Source: Agelaius tricolor
Lineage: Eukaryota > Chordata > Aves > Passeriformes > Icteridae
DNA: 64,000 nucleotides
Assembly (NCBI GenBank): GCA_023055355.1
Contig: JALJCS010000001.1
Span: 106,966,881 to 107,030,880 of the forward strand
Direction of reading: 5' to 3'
The position numbers and the translations under genes are program-made. Positions 24,560 through 35,042 of the stretch are shown here, piece by piece. The notes beneath the pieces are model-generated. The model saw only the letters and a list, made by a program, of their open reading frames with translations, made no database searches and was not told where the DNA came from. The first letter of the stretch is position 1. The number at the start of each line of letters is the position of its first letter.

Positions 24560-24725
24560 TGAAAACCTCCAAGGGTGGAAATTGCATAAGCTCTCTGAGC
24601 AGCCTGCTCCACTGCTTGTCTGTAGAAACACTGCTTGTCTGTGGATAGACAAGCAGTGGGGGACCAGCTTATCTAGAAATGTCATGTAGTCACCTTCCTT
24701 GGAGTTTTTCAACACTGACTGGGTA
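24560..24725. mobile_element. Inverted pair of CR1 LINE 3' fragments with foldback centre
   Basis: Around 24566-24621 the + strand resembles antisense CR1 3' sequence (cctccaagggtgg, then ctgagcagcctgctccactg). Around 24647-24725 it resembles sense CR1 of the same region (agaaatgtcatgtagtcacc, then ccttccttggagtttttcaa). The two arms are therefore imperfect reverse complements. At the centre the 12-mer cactgcttgtct (24629-24640) and its exact complement agacaagcagtg (24647-24658) enclose a 6-nt loop, and another copy of that 12-mer lies at 24610-24621. The minus-strand 92-codon frame over this stretch is not a gene. The CR1 match is by eye and diverged. The alternative is a palindrome that arose by template switching from one CR1 remnant. 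Confidence 0.55.
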
Positions 24726-26299
24726 AAGTGCAAAAGAAAACTGTCTCATCCATGTAGATGTTTTGAACAGAAAATTGCACTAGACACCTCCTGATCTCTC
24801 CCCACTTGAATTCTACTATGATCCTGTAAAAGGCAGTAGAGGAACAATTTCTGTCAAAGTAATTTAAGTGGCTAGTTATAATAAAAATAGCGATAAAGCC
24901 CTAATAAGTTCCTAGTGGTTTCAAAGGAAATGAAGATCTTGTGATAAGACTAAAAATTTCTTGTGGGGTATAAAATTTTCTATAATGTAGCAGCATGAAC
25001 AAGGCAGTTTAGGATAGACTGTAAGCTTAAAAGCAAATTACAGATCTTATCTTTTCAAATCAGTGGCCGGGAAATGCACTTCTGTGAACAAGAATAATGC
25101 ATAAGGTCTCTGTGCATTAGGAGTGTGTCAGACAGGTTTAAAGAATTGAAGCTGTGCTTTAACCTTCCTCTTTTATCTTGAGGATGCATTTTGTCCAAAG
25201 GGAATGTAACTGAAATTCAACGGTCTCAAAAATTTGACCTGAAGAAATTTACATATTGACTGAAGGTTTTAGGCTGAGGAAACATAGCAGATTAAACAAA
25301 AGCTTTATGAAGTTTTTCTTTTAAAAAAAGGCAAATTCCTTTATTTTCAAGAATAATTGCAGGTAATAAGTGCATTGCTGCCTGTAGAGAAGTAAAGTTA
25401 CTTAAATGTCTTTTCAGTATATGTGTAGTTTTGCGTATATTATACAATTACAATATGATTGTACTGATTGACTGAATAAACAACTGAGAACCAATAGTGT
25501 GTGATTCCCTTTGCATTTTTAGTATAAACATTAATGGTTGCTAAATCAATGAAAAATGTTAGGAGCAAAATTCTTGCCAGAAGACTCCATTCACATTGTC
25601 TGAAATACTCAGATATTTTGGTGAAATATTGCATTATTGTAGTGTCTAATTAAAAATAGCTATTAGCCATTTTATTGTTTCTGTGTCTAGATTGTATTTA
25701 AATTCTTTATTCTTTTGACCAAAATAGGTGAGAAAAAAGCATTTCATAAAATTGTCAACAATAGAAAATTCAACTGGTGTTTGTTTTACCTTCCCTGGTG
25801 TTACTAGTAGAAGCTATGAAATCCTTTAAAAATTCTGTTTCCCCCAAAATTATTGTGATTGTTTCTCCAGGTTTTATAGAGCTAATTTTCACAGAAAAAG
25901 CACCAATTTCTGCAAATACCAAATTTCTGTGCATGCTATGGCCATACACTACTCAGCATTAAAGTGTAGATTTCTTGCTGAAATTAGTTGTATCTGCAAG
26001 CACAGATTGAACTCAGTACGATTTTAAAGTCTCTTTTGAGAGGTTATGTGCCAAATTACAGCCCTGTAGAAATGAAGAAAAATGTCCTCCCTTTTTCTCT
26101 TTGAATACTACTTGATGTAAAACAGTCACTGAACAAACTGCTTGGAAGTAAAATGTAAGGGAAGAAGCAAAAGAGGATGACTTCAGCCTACCTTAGGCAC
26201 CTCTGTATCAGAAATAAATCAAGGTTACCTTGGGATGTTGGTGAATGAGCATCCTACAACTGCACATGGTAGCAGGACAGAGAAGCTTTATACATGTGT

Positions 26300-26710
26300 G
26301 AATGTTTATCCCTTGTCTCCACCTTGGTCAGGTAGGTGTTATGGTCAGGGTTATTCCTACCTGTATCATGGATGAGCTTCTGGTTCTTTCAAGGGATGAT
26401 TTACTGCCTTACTCTTATGATCAAGGGGGTGCTTCATTGCTCAGCTGGTTTGGTCCAGATTTATCAGGAGCTCCTGAGTTCCCGAGGGGTGGCGTGGGAC
26501 AGGCAGGGAGAAGATGCACAACTGCATCTCATTATCTAAAGAACACAGTGAGGGAATGCAGTCCTCTAGCATATCATAGACTAGGCTGTACAACTCCATT
26601 TGGCTCAGGACCATGCCTTGCATTGGAATGTCATCAGACTGTTTCTAATCACTATTGTAATCTTTCGTTGGTGCAGAATTTTTCTTTGTGGCAACTAGCT
26701 TACCTCACCA
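26300..26710. other. GC-richer patch, unclassified
   Basis: Base composition rises here against the AT-rich intron, with runs such as ccgaggggtggcgtgggaca near 26480-26500. A 142-codon frame on the + strand (26302-26730) spans it, but the translation shows no domain, no low-complexity bias of a real protein and no splice context, so I do not call it a gene. It most likely is an old transposon or LTR remnant, or a conserved noncoding element. I could not tell which. Confidence 0.4.
26535..26558 (+). repeat. 24-bp dispersed direct repeat, copy 1
   Basis: This exact 24-mer, containing taaagaacacagtgaggg, recurs at 28780-28803 in the same orientation. A perfect match of this length between two places 2.2 kb apart is not expected by chance in a window this size. 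The origin is unknown. Confidence 0.9.
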
Positions 26711-28324
26711 ATCCTTGGATGCTGTTATAAAAATTTTTTTCATCTCAAGAAAGAGTTAAGTGCTATTATGAATTGTGTTTTCAGATAGATATACCTTTAA
26801 TTCATTTTAAGAATAGAAGCATGTATACCTTCATAACAAAAAATGGAATAATTGTTCACTGCCAAGTGAGACAAATATTCTTTGTAATGGAACTTATCAA
26901 AAAGCCTTGTTAGGATAGACTAATTTGTTAATGTTGTTAAATGTCGGCTGATAAAATACTGATTTTACACTATTCCTCCCCTATTTGTGGCTAGAAGTAA
27001 ACTAAAGATGATTCTCTTCCTTGTATATCTTCACTATAGCTGAGCATAGGAGAAACTGGTACTGCACTTCTAGAAACTTGGCCCCTGCTTTCTCATACTT
27101 AGCAATAGTGCTCTTTTCAAAATGAAAGAATTTCCAGGAGAATTAATGATTTGAGATAAATGATATTAACAAAAGTTGTGTGTGGTAGCATTACATTTTT
27201 AAGTTAGTCATTTCCTCAGTTATTAAAGACTCCAGATGTCAAGTTATGTACATAAATTTTATATCTGTCCTCCCAGGTTCAGATATCTGTTCTATTCTGT
27301 CATATATAACATATTAGTTCTTGATCAGTTATTTTTCTAATTTCATCTGCAACTTGGCTCCAATAGAGATAGTTACAACCTATATTCATTTGCATGTGTT
27401 TTTGTTTCCATCTAATGATGAAGGGTTGGATTCTCCATGGTATTTATTAAATAAATTATTTGTTATTCATTAAGGTTCTGTTAATATAATAAGACCAACA
27501 TTCAGATCCACCAATAGCCTTCCAAAAGGTCTAATTCATCTGTCTTTGGGAAGCTGCCTCTTCTAACAATTTCTAGTCAGTTGCCTTCAGACTCTTTGTT
27601 TAAGGTCTGCTACTTGCCTCACAAACTAATATTGGGTTGTTATGTTTTTTAAACTTCTTCGTGATGACCTATAACTTTTAATTCAAATTAGTTTTAGTTT
27701 CTTACTTTACCATTTTCTTTCTACATCAGCTGGAATATCATCAATAATATGCAATCTATAAAAAGTCATCCACTGTGGAATTAAGCCTTGCTGTTTTGAT
27801 TAATATCTATAAGTTCTTAATACCAATGGAAATGAAATGCATGTAATTTTTTTGACCAGTAAACCCTTACCAAATAAAATGAACAGTGTCAACAAAGTTT
27901 CACATTGCAACTGACTACTGTAGATCTAATCATATAAATATTCATAGCAAGAGTAGACCATAGAAGAACTGTGTTAGGTAAGAAAATAAAAATAAAAAGG
28001 AACACTGAAATGCTACACTGCATGGAAGTTTGAGTGTTACACAGTATACACAATATCAAATGATCAAAAAGTACATAAGTGTGTGAATTTATTTTATTTG
28101 GAATCACATCTCTCTATCTTAAAACAGGCATTCTGAAAATGGTATCATTTGCAGCTATACTAGTATATATTACTTGGGTAACAGTACTCCATGGTAGCTA
28201 TACCATTTCATTTCTCATTACATACCTATATTTTGGTATGGTTTATAAAGAATTCTTATTTTACAGCTTTCCAGGTCTTGTCCTGTAAACTTTCTCACTC
28301 TGAACTTTCCTCTTATGTGCGTAT

Positions 28325-28360
28325 GCACACACACATATACACATTCATACATACACAGGA
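28325..28360 (+). repeat. CA/CATA-rich simple repeat
   Basis: Interrupted CA and CATA units (gcacacacacacatatacac and onward) run for about 35 bases. This is a short degenerate microsatellite with no visible role. Confidence 0.75.
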
Positions 28361-28779
28361 GTATTTCAACAGCTCTTAACAGAGATTAAGAGGTAGATTC
28401 TGTAGATTTTTGGTCACTCTGATTTCCATTAAGTTTTGATTAAAAGAATAGCATAGGCCATTACTATTCTCCTATGAATTATTTTTATAATAAGTAAACC
28501 TAAATGTTAATTGACAAAATGCATTCAATTGATGATTTAATTTTATGTAGGCCAACTAATTAATAACTGTCTGTAAGTTTTGCAGTGATTCCCACAAATG
28601 AGTAAGGACAGCTGTACTTTGTTAGAACATCCTCAGCAACCTTGCTGGTGTAGCACTTTCAATTTTAAACTGATCTTCATTTTCTACCATTTTTATCCTA
28701 AAATATGAAAAACTGCTTCCTGGTCCTTTCCCTGCACTTGTACTAACATATTCACATCTACTTCACAAATACATTTGCT

Positions 28780-28803
28780 TCTAAAGAACACAGTGAGGGA
28801 ATG
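28780..28803 (+). repeat. 24-bp dispersed direct repeat, copy 2
   Basis: This is identical to 26535-26558. It lies about 335 bp upstream of the acceptor of the M1 exon, still well within the intron. Confidence 0.9.
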
Positions 28804-29026
28804 ACAAAGAGAAGACATATGTTGAAATGCACAATAAATAAAGTTTTAAAGTATGTGATAATAGATGTTTATGTTTTCTGCAAGATGCAATATTTTTCTT
28901 CACTTGTATCCCTGTACTAGTGCTTTTAATTTTTTCTAAATGCAATGCCAGTTTAGCAAAGAGGAAGTAGAATAAATCTGTTTTCTTAGTTATAGAGAGA
29001 GGAGTTTTAAATTTCAGGCAACCTAG

Positions 29027-29362
<336 letters not shown>

Positions 29363-29371
29363 TAACATGTC

Positions 29372-29441
29372 AACTTTTGTGATTTTTTTGGCAATTGTTA
29401 CCATTTTTTCTTACTAATAATTGTCAAAAGTCACAAAACTT
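29372..29441 (+). other. GRIK2: Imperfect intronic hairpin 10 nt after the M1-exon donor
   Basis: Arm 1 is 29372-29400 (aacttttgtga... ending ggcaattgtta) and arm 2 is 29415-29441 (taataattgtcaaaagtcac and onward). The reverse complement of arm 2 follows arm 1 with a two-base length difference in the T run and three or four mismatches, some of which are G-U-compatible. The loop is 14 nt. The stem of about 27 pairs is long enough to be a double-stranded-RNA substrate and lies next to the donor and about 50-60 nt from the Y/C editing codon. The pairing is seen; any role in editing or splicing is inference. Confidence 0.65.
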
Positions 29442-30639
29442 TTCTTACTTTCATACTCTTATATTTAAACTTCATGATTTACAGAAGAATAATGATGAGG
29501 GTTCTCACTATTAATATTCTCCACTGCCATACTAAGTCTCCAGTTTGTTACTGGACTTTTTCCCTAAGTCTTGAGTATGCTAGCTAGATTGTTTGTTTTA
29601 TTTACAAATATAGAGACACTAGAAAGTTTTTAAAATAGCTTTTCCCAATAAGTCTGCATTTAGAAACCCAGGGTTTGCATGTTTTATTTTGTTACTCTGA
29701 TTTGTTTTTATGCTGTGGTGCTCAATCTCAATTTGAGTACTTAGCTGCCCACGCTAATTCTAGATGTCCAATCTGGACCTCTACCAGTAGAAAGTTTGTG
29801 GAGATTAGTATCTTTGAAGTAGGATAACAATATTTGTTTTTTTAATTTTATGCTAGTTGAAATCCCTGATATACTTCACAGAATTTAAAGTCTCTGAGTG
29901 GAATGTTTTTGGAAGCTTAGTTGAGCTTTTAGAATTAAGGAACTTGATACATCAATTGTCAAATTATAAATTGATTTTATATATAGGGCTCACTTTTTTA
30001 TCTGTTTTGTTCAACCCAAATGAGCAGAAAAACATCTTTTGTCAAATAATCCCAATATGTTTACCATCTCCTTCTTAACTCACTAGGGCTGAGTTCAGAT
30101 GCTCACATAAATACAGACTTACATGTAGCTTTGGTGTTTGTCATAACAGCAGAAATAGCTCAGAGCAGTGTATGAAATATCTTTTCCCCTTGTAGTCACT
30201 TGCAATTTATTTTAATCAAATGCATATGAACTATATTGGCTTTTATCTCTTTAATAAGATGGGGTCTTTTTGTTTGAGTTGATAATGAAATCTCACTTCA
30301 GTCCTGAGATTTCCATGATTTCATGCTGTGGTTCACAGTAGAATCTTCATATATTCCTTTTTCTATTTTGCTGTATTTAGTATCAGGATTCTCTCTGTTT
30401 CATTTTGGAGAAGTTGTATCATTCCTATATAAGGAAGAAGTAATATTTTTAGAATCCAGTTTAAAGGTAATTTAGCACCTGTAGATGAAGTACATGAAGT
30501 ATTGAAGTAATATAGATGAAACTGAAACATATTTTGTAATGAAAGACTTTACTGTGTGCCATTTTGAAAAGTCTGCTTTAAAGAGCCAGAGTTATCATGA
30601 AAGTTTCTTGAAAGACCCCTATTTTAGTGGACTATATAA

Positions 30640-30697
30640 CCAGAGAGTGCAATATTTTCTGAGGTGTTCCAGAGAGTACAATATTTTCTGAGGTATT
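30640..30697 (+). repeat. 29-bp tandem duplication, two copies
   Basis: The unit ccagagagtRcaatattttc with tail tgaggtRtt occurs at 30640-30668 and 30669-30697, with G in both variable positions in copy 1 and A in both in copy 2. It is a recent local duplication in the intron. Both differences are G-to-A on this strand. Confidence 0.93.
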
Positions 30698-33510
30698 TCT
30701 GCCATACAGATACCTCTGAAAGCACATCCGAGCATAAATCACAACTGTTATCTTGTAAAATATGAAACATAAAATATTTATGCATATGTCCAAAAGTTTT
30801 AACCCTACTGTTATCACTGAAGGACATATTCAGCATGATGCACAGTGCTTTTGACAGGTAGCTCCCACTAATTTTAGTAGGATTTGTATGGCTGAGTTCC
30901 TACTTATGCTTTGAGAATGTGCCTTGATATGTTTTTAGATAGATTTTCTTGAAGCTTTTTGTTTCTTTCTTTTTTTTTTTTTAATTAGGCTATTTGTCCA
31001 CTTGAGCTTACTAGCAGAACAGGAAGGAATGTTTATTTTTATATAGAAACACCAGATAATAGAGCAAGAATGCTGACATTTCTTTTCACTTCTCTGTTTT
31101 TGTGACGAGCACCATAAATTCCTTATTTAATTGGAAGCATTATCTTAATTGTAAAGCAATACAGAATATATTTTATACTGAGCAAAGAAGTTTTGTTTCT
31201 GTAGAATTGTCGAAGGTATCTTTTTTACACATAAATTTATACCAGCATTCACATCTAGAGATTTTCAATACTTCTTAACTGGTACAATCAAATATTGATA
31301 ACACATTTAGAAATAAAAGATGTAGGGTTATGTAAGACAATCTACAGATTTTATTCATAATGCAGAATGACTTAATAGTAAGTGATAACATTTTCTAACA
31401 TTATTGCTCGTAAAAGGAAACAGGTCTAAATAGAAAGTTGAACTTCCTGCTGAATACTAAGCAGAAACAAAGAAGAACATTATTCAAAAGATAAAGACCT
31501 GTTTGCAAATAAAATTCAAAAATTTTGTCTGTCGTGTAAAGAGAGATACTTAAAAGTGTGTTTGTGAAGAGGACTTTGCAGCATAGTGGTATGTCTTTTC
31601 AGTACACATTATAGGTTAGGTATTGCACAGCTGATGAAGTATTTTACAGTCCTGGTGTTGTGAAACTCCTAGACTGAGTGCCACTAGTTTAATAGGGTCT
31701 ACCCAGAGTTTCTTATTAAGAAGATTTCTATTCTGTAACAATTCTTCCATAATGGTTGTTTATCTAGCAGTGTTTCATAATAATTACTTTGTGTTTCATA
31801 GTAAGGTGTGCCTTTGTTTGGAGCAGTGCTTAGTATGTCTTTTATGATATAATGTTTTGTAATTGCACATCATCAGAGTGTTCAGTATAGAATATTTATT
31901 TTAAAATTGAAACCTTCCATTTTTGTCTCAAAGGTTTTGTGGTGTTATTGTTTCACCATGTCTTCCAAACAATGTTGGCATGTAAGAGCTTGATACATCG
32001 AAAATGGAAAGTACCATTCTATTGTGTTTCTTGGATCTCACTCATTAATTAGTGGTATTGTGATGTTTAGGAAAGATGAAGAAATTAGTAAAAGCTTCAA
32101 GAATCTTTAAGAATTAATTGTTTGAAATACTTCCATAGAAAGAGAAATATAAATCTATATCAGTCCTTTTCTTAATTTGCAAGAGCACTGGATTTTCCTT
32201 CCAATTTGAGAATGATCTGTAAAGAGCTGTAATGTTCACACATTCAACAAGACAAGAAGCTAGGAAAGATTTATGTGTTAGCTGGAGGGCTTTTCTATTT
32301 TATTTTCCTCTTTTAGCTCCCCCCAAAAGACAGTTCTACTTTTGAACCGGCAGATTCTGCATTGCACCTCTTAATCTTGTTAGTTGCTGCTGTTGAATCT
32401 CAGTAGTTAGGATGGTTAGTCTCTGGAAGTTCCTTGCTTTGTTGTACAGACTGATGACTGATCTATAAACCCAGTCTGCTTGACACTATGTCTATTCATT
32501 TTCTGTGAACTGAGAATTTCATAGAGTATTTTTTCCTGTTGTGGCAACAGTAATAGATCTTTCTGCTGCTAGACAGCATTGTCTTTTTCTGTCTGCTAGC
32601 AGTGTCTTGTGTCATCTGAAAACCTGCTGCATTCAAATACCATACCTTCATGCCTCTGCCTTTACTAGTTTCTTTGACTGAAAATACCAGTTAAATTCAC
32701 AATTTAGATGTGATTAGAAGGAAAACTAGAACCTCAGTAATGCACACCAGCTGTTTTTTGGACTTCTGTCAATTACACATTTTCTGATCTGTATAATCAA
32801 AAAATCTCAATTAGTGGAATTTGTTTTTATTTCTGTCTGTTGTTGCAAACCATTGTACCATTTCTAAGCAACATGCTGTTTTCTTACAGTGTTGTGTATC
32901 AACTTCATAGACACTTATTGCCCCTTCTTTTCCATCAGTCTGTGTACAAGAAAAAGATGCTTCCTATTTTTGGCCTGCAAAATCCAATATATTAGTTACT
33001 GGAGGATCCTTCCCTTTCTATGAACAAAACCAGTTTTATGCTTTGAAAAATGCTTAATGTGTTTTATTTGCATAGGTCTTCCTAAAAATTACTTTCAAAA
33101 TTAATCTTCAGCTAAGTTTTCTTATGTCTATATTGCATTTTTTGTGCAGAATTTTAAACTTCCATGTCTTTTTGTTTCTTTTTTGAAAACGTAGGTTGGA
33201 GACTAAATTCCTTAAATGTTTTTATAAAATAATTTTATGCCTAATTTACTGGATTTCAAGTTATTCCCTGAACACTGATGGATTTCTCTGTGTAGTAAGG
33301 TCTTTTTTTTTGCTGTGGACATATCTGTCTGTTATAAAGAAATTCACTCTTATGTGACCTATCTTCAAAACTGGAAGAAATATAGTTGCCTTAGTAAGGT
33401 ATTTCATTTTTACAGATCAGATGTGAATCAGATAACCTATCCTGGACTGTCCACTATTGAGCTCCTGTGCTTTTCACACTGAGCTGTCCAAAGTATCAGT
33501 GTCTATTGTG

Positions 33511-33516
33511 GAAGCA
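33511..33516 (+). repeat. Left target-site duplication of the solo LTR
   Basis: The hexamer gaagca precedes the LTR start TGTCGC. The right-hand partner at 33914-33919 is gaagta, differing at one base. A 6-bp duplication suits ERVK/alpharetrovirus-type integration. Confidence 0.6.
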
Positions 33517-33913
33517 TGTCGCAGACATCTTTTTATGAAAATCCTTTTCTTAGGATTTTTTCCTGCTGAGAAGCTGAGAGGTTTCAGCAACAAAATGTAA
33601 ACAATGGTTATCTGCTGCTGTGGAATGCACCAGGTGTGTCTGTGATTGGCCTGTCTTGAATGTTTACAATTAATGGCCAACCACAGCCCAGTTAGCTTAG
33701 ACGCTCTGTCTGAGACACAGACCTTTGTTTGTCATTCCTTTCTATTCTTAGCTTAGTTAGCCTTCTGACATGAAGCTTTTCTTTCTATTCTTTAGTATAG
33801 TTATAGTTATGATATAATATATATATCATAAAATAATAAATCAAGCCTTCTGAACATGGAGTCAACATTCTCGTCTCTTCCCTCATCCAAGAACCCCTGT
33901 GACCACTGTCACA
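33517..33913 (+). mobile_element. Solo LTR of an endogenous retrovirus, passerine type
   Basis: This 397-bp element begins TGTCGCAGACATC and ends GACCACTGTCACA, so it has the TG...CA termini of retroviral LTRs. It is bounded by near-identical 6-bp direct repeats (gaagca and gaagta). A polyadenylation signal AATAAA lies at 33835-33840, about 73 bp before the 3' end, as expected for an R-U5 boundary. Just upstream of it an AT hairpin (ttatgatata with tatatcataa, 33807-33831) may help 3' processing. No internal gag, pol or env sequence is attached, so this is the product of LTR-LTR recombination. I recall near-identical sequences as abundant in songbird genomes, which supports a passerine source; the family name is not verified. 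The 68-codon minus frame overlapping it is a shadow. Confidence 0.8.
33835..33840 (+). terminator. Polyadenylation signal AATAAA within the solo LTR
   Basis: This canonical hexamer in the LTR is in sense orientation to GRIK2. If active it could cause premature polyadenylation of GRIK2 pre-mRNA in this intron. It is probably suppressed by U1 snRNP, as are most intronic signals. GT-rich downstream sequence is weak (gtctcttccctc). Confidence 0.6.
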
Positions 33914-33919
33914 GAAGTA
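33914..33919 (+). repeat. Right target-site duplication of the solo LTR
   Basis: The hexamer gaagta follows the terminal ACA of the LTR and matches the left duplicate gaagca at five of six positions. The single mismatch suggests some age since insertion. Confidence 0.6.
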
Positions 33920-34999
33920 TACATTAAACTTTGCTCACTGCCATAATTGCTAATTTTAAATCATAGGCTGTCATTTTAAAGGGCTTATTTACCTTTACTT
34001 GTAACACATTTTTTATGCTAGGACTTCTTCCCTTATCCTCCCTTTGGAATTATTCTATTCTGTATCTTCTAAGTCAAGCTCTTGTGCTGCTTCCAGCTGC
34101 CAAAGCATTTGTTATCACCTATTTTTCCATTTCTTTGTAAGCACTGATTAGAGCACAATGAACATTGCTTCATCAACAAATTATATTTTTCTCATAATTA
34201 AATGAGACAAGTCCTAAAAAGTCTCCACACATTTATCTTAATCTTTTCTCTGTGACAAAGCTTGGGAATAGCCTGCTGCTTCAGACTGTAACAGATGCCT
34301 GGGCATTAAGTCTCTCTGGAGTGCATGCATATCCTTTTACATCTCATCAGTCTTCATTTTTATTTTATATTTTTGATCAGCTGATTTTTGTCCTTAACTT
34401 TGCCTGATTGATTTTGAAACTACTTCTTGAAAACTACCTTGATGGAAAGGAATGAATGAGAGAATGAGAGGAAACTATTATTCCAGTTACTCTGGAGCTC
34501 TGGTTCCTAAATTACTATGTTGATAGTTAAGCAAGTTGGAAGTTAGGATATTTGCCCTTTATTTTTAACAACCATACTTTTTATGTGAATTTTATCTCCT
34601 GAAGTCTCCCTAGAGAACTACAGCATATGCTATGAGGTGTTTTCAGGAATAGATTCATCATCCTATAGGGCAATCCAGATGTCAACACTGAAATCTGCTT
34701 CTCTTACAGAGTTTTAAGATAGTTTTGGCTAAATTTTAATGCAAAGTATTAATTTTTCCTCTGTTGTAATGCAAGTATTATGCAGTTCTCACTCTGCTAT
34801 AAAATGCTGTACAAGTAGAGAAGGCTAAAAGTATGCCAAAAATTTCACACTTACCAAAATTGTTCCTCAACAATTATCTCAAAATCAGAAAATTTAATTT
34901 CTTTGAAATCAAGTTGCACCTCATGACCCTTAGCTGATTGCTTCCAAAAGATTCCATATAGTCTGCTTCTTTTCATATAATTTTGTTTCTGGTTGAAAA

Positions 35000-35042
35000 G
35001 CAATGCCAAAGATCATTCTTGCTAATGCCAAAGATCATTCTT
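35000..35042 (+). repeat. Tandem duplication of about 21 bp
   Basis: The core aatgccaaagatcattctt is present twice back to back (35002-35020 and 35024-35042), each copy preceded by a short gc or gct. This is a local slippage-type duplication. Confidence 0.9.

Noticed and set aside
24455..24733. 92-codon minus and 76-codon plus overlapping frames
   Set aside because: Both run through the inverted CR1 fragments and are by-products of repeat sequence.
25705..25736. aaaataggtgaga as a recursive splice site
   Set aside because: A pyrimidine-rich stretch is present, but the donor half gtgaga is weak and the acceptor is preceded by an A-rich run.
26302..26730. 142-codon + strand frame
   Set aside because: No domain, no homologue I recognise, no splice or promoter context; it lies in an intron of GRIK2 in a GC-richer patch where stops are rarer.
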